Source: CAZTQN01 sp964615765
GTDB taxonomy: Bacteria > Planctomycetota > Phycisphaerae > Phycisphaerales > UBA1924
Assembly: GCA_964615765.1 (NCBI GenBank)
Contig: CAZTQN010000046.1
Span: 1-23,413 of the forward strand
Length of the DNA stretch: 23,413 bases
Direction of reading: 5' to 3'
The notes beneath the pieces were generated by a model that made no database searches, was not told the DNA's origin, and saw only the letters and a program-made list of their open reading frames with translations. Shown piece by piece: positions 1-7,592 of this stretch (positions within the stretch are counted from its first letter, which is position 1; each line of letters begins with the position of its first letter). A program made the translations under genes and the position numbers.

Positions 1-1
1 C

Positions 2-1525
2 GTGCCCGTGACCAACTTCGTCCGCTGGTCCCCCGACGCCGGCTGGTCCCGCGTCGGTTCTGGATTCAACAACATCATCCGATCACTCGCCGTCGCACAG
101 TCCGGCGAGCTCTTCGCCGGCGGCGACTTCGCCACCGCGGGCGACATCACCGCGTCCAGCCTCGCCCGCTTCGACGGCCTCCAGTGGCGCTCCACCGGCA
201 CCGTCGGTAGCGCTCCGGTCACCGCGCTGCTCGCCCTCCCCACCGGCCCCGTCCTCGTTGCCCGCAGCGGCACGATCACGCAGATCAACGGCTCCGCGTC
301 CACACCGATCGCCCTCGGCCCGCAAGGCCTTAGCCCGCTCGGCGTCAACGCGTTCGCGCAGTCCGGCGACGCCATCTTCGCCGCCGGCACCTTCACATCA
401 CTCGCAGATACACCCGCCCGCTACATCGCGCAGATCACCGACGGCATCCCCACGCCGCTCGGCTCAGGTCTGAGTAGTTGGACCAACGCGCTCGCCGTCG
501 GGCCGGGCGGCGTCCTCTTCGCCGCCGGCAGTTTCACCGCCGCTGGCACCGTCCCCGCACGCGCCATCGCCCGCTGGGACGGCGCCAACTGGTCTTCGCT
601 CGGCGCCGGTCTCCCAGAACCATCCACCGGCAACGCCCTCGCCATCGCTCCCGACGGCTCGCTCTACGTCGGCGGCCACTTCTCCGTCGCCGGCGCCACC
701 AGCGCCAGCAACATCGCCCGCTGGAACGACGCCGCCGCAGAATGGTCCGCGCTCGCTCAAGGCGTCAACAACTCCGTCCTCGCGCTCCTCACCCTCCCCT
801 CCGGCGACCTCATCGCCGCCGGCACCTTCACCACCGCCGGCGGCCTCCCCGCGAACCGCATCGCCCGCTGGAACGGCCAATCCTGGTCCCCGCTCGGCGA
901 CGGGCTCGACGACACCCCATACGTTCTCGCCCTGCTCCCCACCGGCGAACTCGCCGTCGCAGGCTCTTTCACCACCGCCGGCACTCTCCCCTCGCCCTAC
1001 TTCGCCCGCTACTCCTTCACCGGCATCCCCACCGTCGCACAGCACCCCGCGAGCACCTCCATCGCCGCCGGCCAGACGCTCACCCTCGCCGCCGCGCCCA
1101 CCAACGGCTACACCAACGTCCGCGTGCAGTGGCGACGCAACAACACCAACATCACCGACGGCCCCGCCGGCGCCTCGCCCCAAGGCGGCACCGTCTCGAA
1201 CAGCTCCACCACCCTCCCTTCGCCCACACGCCTCGCCACCATCACCCTCACCATCACCAACGCCCAACCCTCCGACGCCGGCCTCTACACCGCCACCTTC
1301 ATCAACGACTGCGGCTCCACCACCACCACCGCCGCAACCGTCACCATCACCGCCCCGCCCTGCCGCGCCGACTTCACACCAGACGGCGTCCTCAACACGC
1401 AAGACATCTTCGACTACCTCTCCGCCTACTTCGCCGCCAGCCCCACCGCCGACTTCAACGCAGACGCTGCCCTCTCCGTCCAAGACATCTTCGACTTGCT
1501 CACTGCCTATTTCGCTGGCTGCTGA
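2..1525 (+). CDS. Secreted beta-propeller repeat protein with Ig-like domain and GC-type dockerin (5' end missing)
   Basis: The reading frame is open at the window edge and shows no signal peptide, so the N-terminus lies upstream; the GTG at base 2 is only the first possible start in view. Residues 1-335 hold seven full repeats plus the tail of an eighth, each about 47 residues with a core of the type GELFAGGDFATAG followed by IARW and a W-x-x-LG-x-G turn, as in DUF5122/Rax2-like beta-propellers. Residues 343-450 form an Ig-like domain (VQW, SDAGLYTA); both positions that normally carry the disulfide cysteines are Ala. Residues 452-507 are two dockerin-like calcium loops with QDIFDYLSAYF-type helices, ending in Gly-Cys. 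Role: probably an extracellular or surface-attached binding protein; no enzyme motif is seen. It is the first of four paralogues in tandem and its 3' part is almost identical in DNA to the next gene. Repeat and dockerin calls are firm; function is unknown. Confidence 0.88.
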   Translation: MPVTNFVRWSPDAGWSRVGSGFNNIIRSLAVAQSGELFAGGDFATAGDITASSLARFDGLQWRSTGTVGSAPVTALLALPTGPVLVARSGTITQINGSASTPIALGPQGLSPLGVNAFAQSGDAIFAAGTFTSLADTPARYIAQITDGIPTPLGSGLSSWTNALAVGPGGVLFAAGSFTAAGTVPARAIARWDGANWSSLGAGLPEPSTGNALAIAPDGSLYVGGHFSVAGATSASNIARWNDAAAEWSALAQGVNNSVLALLTLPSGDLIAAGTFTTAGGLPANRIARWNGQSWSPLGDGLDDTPYVLALLPTGELAVAGSFTTAGTLPSPYFARYSFTGIPTVAQHPASTSIAAGQTLTLAAAPTNGYTNVRVQWRRNNTNITDGPAGASPQGGTVSNSSTTLPSPTRLATITLTITNAQPSDAGLYTATFINDCGSTTTTAATVTITAPPCRADFTPDGVLNTQDIFDYLSAYFAASPTADFNADAALSVQDIFDLLTAYFAGC

Positions 1526-1672
1526 GCCGCGCGCCGTTCGACCATTCCAAACACAGTCTGAACGCAGCCGGTCCGACCGAAGGTGTATCGCAAGCGTCTG
1601 CGCCACACCAGATCTTCGTCGCAGTCAGTTGCGGCGTTACCCCGCTATACTTGGCGGCATTTTCACAACTCG

Positions 1673-1703
1673 AGGGAGCAAGCGTCCCGCACGCTGGCTC
1701 CCT
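1673..1703 (+). promoter_or_regulatory. Stem-loop in the leader of the second propeller gene
   Basis: Two 13-base arms, AGGGAGC-A-AGCGT and ACGCT-G-GCTCCCT, pair with a single A/G mismatch around a 5-base loop (CCCGC). The structure ends 8 bases before the ATG at 1712, and no Shine-Dalgarno lies between. No T-tract follows, so it does not look like an ordinary terminator. A -10-like TATACT is at 1646-1651, without a convincing -35, which would place the hairpin in the 5' untranslated leader. The structure is seen directly; a role in translation control, RNA stability or ending transcription of the previous gene is inference. Confidence 0.5.
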
Positions 1704-1711
1704 AATAACTT

Positions 1712-4390
1712 ATGCCGATGAAGAGCTTTATGTCCATCACTTCTGCCGCTCTCACCGCGCTCGCGTTCTTCGCGGCCGGCCTCTGCTTCTCTTCGCCTGC
1801 GGCGGCCCAGTGTCCGCCCGCCTGGCAACCTTTCGAAGCCAACATCGCAGGAGTCCCGGGCACGAATGGGTTCGTGTACGCCACCACAATGTGGGATCCC
1901 GATGGGCCCGGGCCGCAAACATCCCGGCTTGTCGCGGCCGGGCGGTTCCGCCTTGCCGGCAACACGCTTGCGGGCAATATCGCGGTATACGACCCGGAGA
2001 CCGGGCAATGGTCTCCTCTGGGGTCGGGTACGAACAACGAAGTGTCCGCTCTCGCCGCACTTCCGAACGGTGAGCTTGTGGCGGGCGGCCGCTTCACCTC
2101 CGCCGGAGGCGTCGGCGTAAACAACATCGCCCGATGGAACGGCTCGGCATGGTCGCCACTGGGATCGGGCACCAACGGTCAGGTGTCGGCCTTAGCCGTG
2201 CTGACGACCGGTGAACTTGTGGCGGGTGGCTCTTTCACGACCGCCGGCGGCGTGATCGTGAACAGCATCGCCACTTGGAACGGCTCCGTCTGGTCTTCGC
2301 TGGGAACCGGATCGACCAACTCGCTTGCCGGCGGTGGAGTCTCTGCATTGGCCGTGCTGCCCAACGGGAACTTGGTGGCCGGAGGCGCATTCCGCACCGC
2401 CGGCGGAGTCAGCGCAAACTACATCGCCCGTTGGGATGGCATGAACTGGTCTCCGCTTGGATCGGGCATGAACAGTTCCGTATCCGCCTTGGCCGTTCGG
2501 CCAAATGGCGATCTGGTGGCCGGCGGCTTCTTCGATACCGCTGGCGGAGTGAGCGCGAGTCGTATCGCCCGGTGGGACGGTTCGGTCTGGTCCGCGCTGG
2601 GGACGGGCACGACGCGCGATGTCTATGCCCTGACCGTGCTGCCCAACGGCGACGTGGTAGCCGGCGGCACACTCACCTCGGCCGGCGGAGTCAGTGTCAA
2701 CAATATCGCCATTTGGAACGGCTCGGCCTGGTCGGGTTTGGGATCGGGCACCAGTAACTTGGTGTCCACCTTGACCGTCCTCCCAAGCGGCGATCTGGTC
2801 GCGGGCGGCTTCTTCTCCTTTGCCGGCACAACGCGTGCAAACTTCGTCGCTCGCTGGAGCAATTCGACCTGGAAACCGCTGGGACCGGGCGGCGACGGCT
2901 CGGTCCGCGCGGTCGCATTTCTTCCCAACGGCGACCTCGTGGTGGGGGGAAGTTTCCTCACCGTTGACGGTGTCAACGCGAACCACATTGCCCGCTGGAA
3001 CGGGGCGGCTTGGTCGCCCTTGGGCTCTGGCATGAACCTCCCCGTCTCCGCCTTGGCCGTTCTCCCCAATGGCGACCTCGTCGCGGGCGGCAACTTCACC
3101 GTCGCCGGCAACGTAAGCGCACCGTACGTCGCCCGCTGGAACGGCTTGACTTGGGCGCCCATGGGTTCGGGCGCCGCCTCCGCCGTTTGGGCCCTGGCGG
3201 TGCTGCCCAACGGCGACCTGGTGGCAGGCACAGGAAGCGGAACCGCGGGCGGCGTCGCCCGCTGGACCGGTATGTCTTGGTCAACACTGGGATCGGGCTT
3301 TGACAGTGATGTTCGCGCTCTCGCGGCACTCCCGAACGGCGATCTCGTCGCCGCCGGCTCCTTCACCACCGTCGGCGGCACCAGCGTGAATCGCGTCGCG
3401 CGATGGAACAACTCGGCGTGGTTGCCCATGGAATCGGGCATGAACTTCGACGTCTCAGCCCTCACAGTTTTGCCAAGTGGTGCCCTGGTGGCGGGCGGCT
3501 CGTTCTCAAGCGCCGGCGGCGTGAGCGCGAGTTTCATCGCCAAATGGGACGGCTTCAACTGGTCGCCGCTCGGTTCCGGCTCAAATCGTAGCGTCCGCTC
3601 CCTCGCCGTCTTGCCGAATGGCGACCTCGTGGCGGGCGGTGTCTTCACCACCGCCGGCGGAGTAGCCGCAAACTCCGTCGCGCGATGGGACGGATCGGCT
3701 TGGTTCCCTCTGCAATCGGGCCCGAGTGCCTCTGGCCTGGGTGTCTTCGCGATGGCCTTGCTGCCGAATGGCGGCCTGATCGCAGGGGGCGACATCACAA
3801 CCCCCGGCGGCGTCTTCTCGCCATATCTCGCCCGTTGGGATCCACAGCAAGCGACTGTCTTCGATCAGCCTGACAACGCCGCCATCAACGCAGGTCAGAC
3901 CCTCACCCTCGCCACGACCATCAACCCCGGGATCACCGGCGTCCGCGTGCAGTGGCAATGCAACAACATCCCCATCACAGACGGCCCCGCCGGCGCCTCC
4001 GCCAGCGGCGGCATCGTCACAGGCGCGGCGGTCCAACTCCCCTCACCAACCAACACCGCTCCTATCACCCTCACCATCACCAACGCCCAACCCTCCGACG
4101 CCGGCCTCTACACCGCCANNNNNNNNNNNNNNNNNNNNNNNNNNNNNNNNNNNNNNNNNNNNNNNNNNNNNNNNNNNNNNNNNNNNNNNNNNNNNNNNNN
4201 NNNNNNNNNNNNNNNNNNCCCGCCCTGCCGCGCCGACTTCACACCAGACGGCGTCCTCAACACGCAAGACATCCTCGCCTACCTCACCGCCTACTTCGCC
4301 GCCAGCCCCACCGCCGACTTCAACGCCGACTCCATCCTCTCCGTCCAAGACATCTTCGACTTCCTCACCGCCTACTTCGCCGGCTGCTAA
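1712..4390 (+). CDS. Secreted 14-blade beta-propeller protein with Ig-like domain and GC-type dockerin (contains assembly gap)
   Basis: The signal peptide spans residues 1-33 (hydrophobic core TALAFFAAGL, cleavage after AAAQ or nearby). ATG 1712 is used; ATG 1718 is equally possible and neither has a clear ribosome site. From about residue 52 to 712 there are 14 repeats of about 47 residues (ALAVLPNGDLVAGG, IARWNGSAWSPLGSG), enough for two seven-bladed propellers. Repeat 10 is shortened to about 42. An Ig-like domain follows (about 717-802, SDAGLYTA at its end); residues 803-836 are unread because of 100 Ns; the dockerin pair occupies 838-892 and ends AYFAGC. The N-terminus (QCPPAWQPF, TMWDPDG) matches the next gene (QCTPLWQPL, TLWDPDG), so they are close paralogues. 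Likely an extracellular structural or binding protein anchored by its C-terminus; partner unknown. The true length depends on the gap. Confidence 0.9.
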   Translation: MPMKSFMSITSAALTALAFFAAGLCFSSPAAAQCPPAWQPFEANIAGVPGTNGFVYATTMWDPDGPGPQTSRLVAAGRFRLAGNTLAGNIAVYDPETGQWSPLGSGTNNEVSALAALPNGELVAGGRFTSAGGVGVNNIARWNGSAWSPLGSGTNGQVSALAVLTTGELVAGGSFTTAGGVIVNSIATWNGSVWSSLGTGSTNSLAGGGVSALAVLPNGNLVAGGAFRTAGGVSANYIARWDGMNWSPLGSGMNSSVSALAVRPNGDLVAGGFFDTAGGVSASRIARWDGSVWSALGTGTTRDVYALTVLPNGDVVAGGTLTSAGGVSVNNIAIWNGSAWSGLGSGTSNLVSTLTVLPSGDLVAGGFFSFAGTTRANFVARWSNSTWKPLGPGGDGSVRAVAFLPNGDLVVGGSFLTVDGVNANHIARWNGAAWSPLGSGMNLPVSALAVLPNGDLVAGGNFTVAGNVSAPYVARWNGLTWAPMGSGAASAVWALAVLPNGDLVAGTGSGTAGGVARWTGMSWSTLGSGFDSDVRALAALPNGDLVAAGSFTTVGGTSVNRVARWNNSAWLPMESGMNFDVSALTVLPSGALVAGGSFSSAGGVSASFIAKWDGFNWSPLGSGSNRSVRSLAVLPNGDLVAGGVFTTAGGVAANSVARWDGSAWFPLQSGPSASGLGVFAMALLPNGGLIAGGDITTPGGVFSPYLARWDPQQATVFDQPDNAAINAGQTLTLATTINPGITGVRVQWQCNNIPITDGPAGASASGGIVTGAAVQLPSPTNTAPITLTITNAQPSDAGLYTAXXXXXXXXXXXXXXXXXXXXXXXXXXXXXXXXXXPPCRADFTPDGVLNTQDILAYLTAYFAASPTADFNADSILSVQDIFDFLTAYFAGC
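1868..3846 (+). repeat. 14 tandem propeller-blade repeats (about 141 bp each)
   Basis: In-frame units of mostly 47 codons whose encoded core is V-x-ALAVLPNGDLVAGG-x-F-x-x-AGG. The units are diverged at DNA level, so the array is old rather than a recent slippage product. Counted by eye from the LGSG/W turns: 14 units, the first lying just after the signal peptide and less regular. Confidence 0.8.
4119..4218. other. Assembly gap of 100 N
   Basis: Exactly 100 undetermined bases, the usual placeholder for a gap of unknown size. The bases on both sides are identical to the first propeller gene, where the matching interval (1296-1353) is 58 bases. The reading frame continues across. Confidence 0.99.
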
Positions 4391-4543
4391 GCCGCACCCG
4401 CCGCAACCGGCCGCCCAGTCCTGCGTATCGGACCGCGTCCCACGATCGGACCGGCGCACGCTCATTCGAGCCCCGCGCCCACGCGTTCCCAACACCGGTC
4501 GGCCGCACTCCGTGGCTTGGTGCGCACGTGCACAGTGCACGCG

Positions 4544-4549
4544 AAGAGG
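4544..4549 (+). promoter_or_regulatory. Ribosome binding site that decides the start of the third propeller gene
   Basis: AAGAGG lies 7 bases before ATG 4557. It supports that start over the in-frame GTG at 4512, which would add 15 residues in front of an otherwise well-formed signal peptide. Confidence 0.6.
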
Positions 4550-4556
4550 TCTTCTC

Positions 4557-5873
4557 ATGTTCACCCCGAGCACGCTCAGCCGCTTTTCCCTGAGTCTCCT
4601 GGCGTCCGCACCTCTCGCCCTTTCGAGCCCCGTCTCGGCCCAGTGCACGCCCCTCTGGCAGCCACTCGATCCCAGCATCACCGGCACCGCACCTAACGGT
4701 GAAGTGTTCGCGATGACCCTCTGGGACCCCGACGGCTCCGGCCCGCAAGCCGCGAAACTCGCCGTGGGCGGGTCATTCCGAAACTTCGCAGGCCTCTCCA
4801 CAAAGGGCGTCGCCGCCTTTGACTTCTCCACCAGACAATGGTCCGGATTCGGCCAGGCCATCAACGGTTCGGTCCACGCCCTCGCCGCCCTTCCCGACGG
4901 CGATCTGATCGCCGCCGGTCAGTTCTCCCTGCTCGGGACCGTCTCCACCTATCACATCGCTCGCTGGGACGGCACGGCGTGGTCCAGTTTGGGTTCCGGT
5001 ATGAACGGCCCGGTAGCGGCCCTGGTCGTCCTCCCAAACGGCGATCTCATCGCGGGCGGTTATTTCTCCACGGCAGGCGGAACCCGCGCATACAACATCG
5101 CCCGCTGGGACGGCACCACTTGGTCCCCACTCGGCGTCGGACTCTACTACAGCGTCTCGGCGCTCGCCCTGCTTCCAAGCGGCGAACTTATCGCGGGGTC
5201 AAGCTACGATCGCGCCGCCCTCGCCGGTGCCAATGTCGGCGGGATCGCTCTCTGGGACGGTTCGACCTGGTCCCGGCTCGGCGCGGCCGTCACCGGCAAC
5301 GTCTCCGCGCTCACCGTGCTGAGGAACGGCGACGTCGTGGCCGCGGGCACGATCTTCTACACCGATATGCCCGTTCGTAACGTGATTCGCTGGAACGGTG
5401 CCGCTTGGTCGACCATCGGCCCGGGTACGGGCTCCGCGGTTCGGGCCCTCGTTGCGCTCCCCAACGACGATCTCGTCGCCGCTGGATCCTTCACCACCGC
5501 CGGCACCGACACGGCCCAACGCATCGCCCGATGGAACGGCGACGCCTGGACGCCCCTCGGCTCCGGAGTCTCCAACTCAGCCGGCACCGCCGCTGTCCGT
5601 ACCCTCGCCCTTCTCCCCGGCGGCGACCTCGTCGCCGGCGGACTCTTCGCCGCCGCTGGCGGCATCACGGTCCCAAACCTCGCCCGCTGGAGCTGCCCAA
5701 GCACCACCTGCCGCGCCGACTTCACACAAGACGGCGTCCTCAACACGCAAGACATCCTCGCCTACCTCACCGCCTACTTCACCGCCACCCCCACCGCCGA
5801 CATCAACGCCGACGCCACCCTCTCCGTCCAAGACATCTTCGACTTCCTCACCGCCTACTTCGCCGGCTGCTGA
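4557..5873 (+). CDS. Secreted 7-blade beta-propeller protein with GC-type dockerin
   Basis: This is a 438-residue protein starting at ATG 4557, preceded by AAGAGG. The signal peptide is residues 1-28 (LSLLASAPLALSS, then VSAQC). Seven repeats of about 47 residues follow to about residue 380, each with the core ALAALPDGDLIAAGQF and the turn IARWDGTAWSSLGSG; this is one complete seven-bladed propeller. There is no Ig-like domain: the last blade runs directly into the dockerin pair (383-438), which begins CRADFTQDG and ends AYFAGC. The dockerin DNA is nearly the same as in the two genes upstream. It is the smallest member of the family here and probably the simplest version of the architecture. 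Exported and likely surface-associated; ligand unknown. The next gene starts 33 bases downstream and may be co-transcribed. Confidence 0.9.
   Translation: MFTPSTLSRFSLSLLASAPLALSSPVSAQCTPLWQPLDPSITGTAPNGEVFAMTLWDPDGSGPQAAKLAVGGSFRNFAGLSTKGVAAFDFSTRQWSGFGQAINGSVHALAALPDGDLIAAGQFSLLGTVSTYHIARWDGTAWSSLGSGMNGPVAALVVLPNGDLIAGGYFSTAGGTRAYNIARWDGTTWSPLGVGLYYSVSALALLPSGELIAGSSYDRAALAGANVGGIALWDGSTWSRLGAAVTGNVSALTVLRNGDVVAAGTIFYTDMPVRNVIRWNGAAWSTIGPGTGSAVRALVALPNDDLVAAGSFTTAGTDTAQRIARWNGDAWTPLGSGVSNSAGTAAVRTLALLPGGDLVAGGLFAAAGGITVPNLARWSCPSTTCRADFTQDGVLNTQDILAYLTAYFTATPTADINADATLSVQDIFDFLTAYFAGC
4690..5694 (+). repeat. 7 tandem propeller-blade repeats
   Basis: Seven in-frame units counted from the GDLIAGG-like cores and W-x-x-LG turns. 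The fourth and fifth are the most diverged. One unit set equals one seven-bladed propeller. Confidence 0.78.
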
Positions 5874-5906
5874 CCGCCGATACTCCCGGTGGCCGCCGCG
5901 ATATCC

Positions 5907-7070
5907 ATGCACCGCTCCGCACACACATCCCCGCGCCACAGCACAATCATCCCCGCCGCGCTCGCGCTCCCCCTCGCCCTCCCCCTCGCCCTCTCTCTCG
6001 CACTTCATCCCACTCCCGCCCACGCCCAGTCCGACTCCCTCGGCGCCCTCCGCTTCTTCGGCACCGGCGTCGGCCCGCCCGCGCAGCAAGACCGCGCCCG
6101 CATCCCCATCGACGACAACCTTCCCGGCAACGCCAGCCAGCCCTGCGACGTCGGCGCCGCCTCTTTCACCATCGACTTCTGGGTCCGCGGCTCGCTCGCC
6201 GCCAACACCGCCGCCTCCATCGGCCCCGGCGACGCTGAGTTCTTCGACCTCCGCTGGATCGACGGCAACATCGTCGTCGATCGCGACATCTGGGGCGCCA
6301 GCGACCGCGATTGGGGCATCTCCTTCGCCGCCGGCCGCGTCCGTTTCGGCACCGGCCGCGGCGATGCGTCGCCCCTCGATTCCGAACACACCATCGAAGG
6401 CTCCGTCGTCGTCCTCTCCGAAACCTGGCGACACGTCGCCGTCGTCCGCGACGCCGCCACCGGCCGCAAACTCATCTACGTCGACGGCGTGCTCGACTAC
6501 CAATCCCCCGCCGCCCGCTCGCGCGACAACATAAGTTACCCCGACGCCGGCGACCCCGCCCCCAACACCCCGTGGGGTCCTTACATCGTCCTCGCCGCGG
6601 AGAAGCACGACGCCGGCCCCGCCTACCCCAGCTTCGCCGGCGACCTCGACGAGTTCCGCGTCTGGTCCCGCGCCCTCTCCGCCGCCGACATCGCTCTCGT
6701 CGCGCCCCGCATCGTCCCGCCCGGCTCCCCCATCGCCGTCGGCCTCGTCGGCGCCTTCCGCTTCGAAGAAATCACCGGCACCACACTCACCGATTCTTCC
6801 GGCTCCGGCCAACTCCCGGGCCAACTCATCGCCAACCTCCCGAGCAACGGCCAGCGCACCCGCCGCGACGACGACCCACTCGCCGTCGCCCCCGTCCGCG
6901 CCTGGTGCCGCGCCGACTTCACCACCGACGGCGTGCTCACCGTCCAAGACATCTTCGACTTCCTCACCGCCTACTTCCAATCCACCCCACGCGCCGACCT
7001 CAACACCTCGGGCACCCTCACCGTCCAAGACATCTTCGACTTCCTCGCGGCGTACTTCGCCGGCTGCTGA
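5907..7070 (+). CDS. Secreted laminin-G/concanavalin-like domain protein with GC-type dockerin
   Basis: This is a 387-residue protein. ATG 5907 gives an N-terminus with a basic stretch and a repetitive hydrophobic core (LPLALPLALSLAL) ending in AHAQ, a good signal peptide; the in-frame GTG at 5889 would add only six residues. Residues 45-265 match the LamG-like jelly-roll fold: FTIDFWVR early, WRHVAVVRD followed by GRKLIYVDG, and FAGDLDEFRVWSRALS at the end. Such domains usually bind glycans or proteins outside the cell; no catalytic residues are visible. A linker (270-333) leads to the dockerin pair at 334-387, which ends AYFAGC. It lies between propeller genes, so this is a run of different surface proteins sharing one anchor. 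The domain assignment is confident; the ligand is unknown. Confidence 0.9.
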   Translation: MHRSAHTSPRHSTIIPAALALPLALPLALSLALHPTPAHAQSDSLGALRFFGTGVGPPAQQDRARIPIDDNLPGNASQPCDVGAASFTIDFWVRGSLAANTAASIGPGDAEFFDLRWIDGNIVVDRDIWGASDRDWGISFAAGRVRFGTGRGDASPLDSEHTIEGSVVVLSETWRHVAVVRDAATGRKLIYVDGVLDYQSPAARSRDNISYPDAGDPAPNTPWGPYIVLAAEKHDAGPAYPSFAGDLDEFRVWSRALSAADIALVAPRIVPPGSPIAVGLVGAFRFEEITGTTLTDSSGSGQLPGQLIANLPSNGQRTRRDDDPLAVAPVRAWCRADFTTDGVLTVQDIFDFLTAYFQSTPRADLNTSGTLTVQDIFDFLAAYFAGC

Positions 7071-7094
7071 GCCAACAACACAAGCCCGACCATC

Positions 7095-7112
7095 CGCGTG
7101 CGACCGCACGCG
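7095..7112 (+). terminator. Hairpin after the LamG gene, possible terminator
   Basis: CGCGTGC and GCACGCG form a perfect 7-bp stem with a GACC loop, 24 bases after the stop codon. There is no real T-tract after it (AGACTTCGC), so intrinsic termination is only possible. Confidence 0.35.
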
Positions 7113-7581
7113 AGACTTCGCATAGGCGTGCGCGTGCCACATTCCCCTCGGACTCCCTGCATTCCGCCCGACCGCCGCAGCCCTCGCGCCCCGATTGCGG
7201 CAGTGACACCCGCAAGACCCACGCGCCCCAGATTCTTGTCTCTTCCAAAGTAGTTGGACGACGGCCCTCTCCACTCACGATTTCATCAGTTCTTTGCTAG
7301 GCCCGCGGCATGCTCCGTGATAAGCTGCCAGTGCTCCAGCGTGCGAGAAGCAAGGTCGGCTATGCACGACATTGAGTTTCCACTGCTCGCGCGGCGATTG
7401 ACCGCCCACGGCCCGGCGGTAACTCCGTGCAACGTTCAAGTGACCGCACCCCGGCCGCGCATGCCCGGGCGAGATCAAGCGATGACGGTTTCGTACACAC
7501 GTCCGACCAACGACGACTCGGGCATAAGCCCGCGGTCTGACGCACGGCACGCTGAGGCCCCGAACGCTCACGCCCCGAACC

Positions 7582-7585
7582 AGGA
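7582..7585 (+). promoter_or_regulatory. Ribosome binding site that decides the start of the fourth propeller gene
   Basis: AGGA lies 7 bases before ATG 7593. It supports this start against the much longer open frame upstream. Confidence 0.5.
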
Positions 7586-7592
7586 TCAGACG

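Larger units (their letters stand above)
7071..7592 (+). other. Long intergenic region, no gene supported
   Basis: These 522 bases separate the LamG gene from the next propeller gene. The frame of the following gene is open back to a TTG at 7254, but the extra residues are low-complexity and precede a clear signal peptide, so I do not count them as coding. A -35-like TTGACC at 7398-7403 has only a weak -10 (TAACTC, 16 bases on). Besides the hairpin at 7095-7112 I see nothing firm; the next gene's promoter is probably here. Confidence 0.5.

Noticed and set aside
5577..7274. Long - strand open frame opposite the LamG gene
   Set aside because: Low-complexity Gly/Glu/Val/Asp-rich product; a shadow of the secreted + strand proteins.
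7254..7592. N-terminal extension of the fourth propeller protein from TTG 7254
   Set aside because: It would put over 110 unstructured residues before a clear signal peptide; ATG 7593 has AGGA at the right distance.
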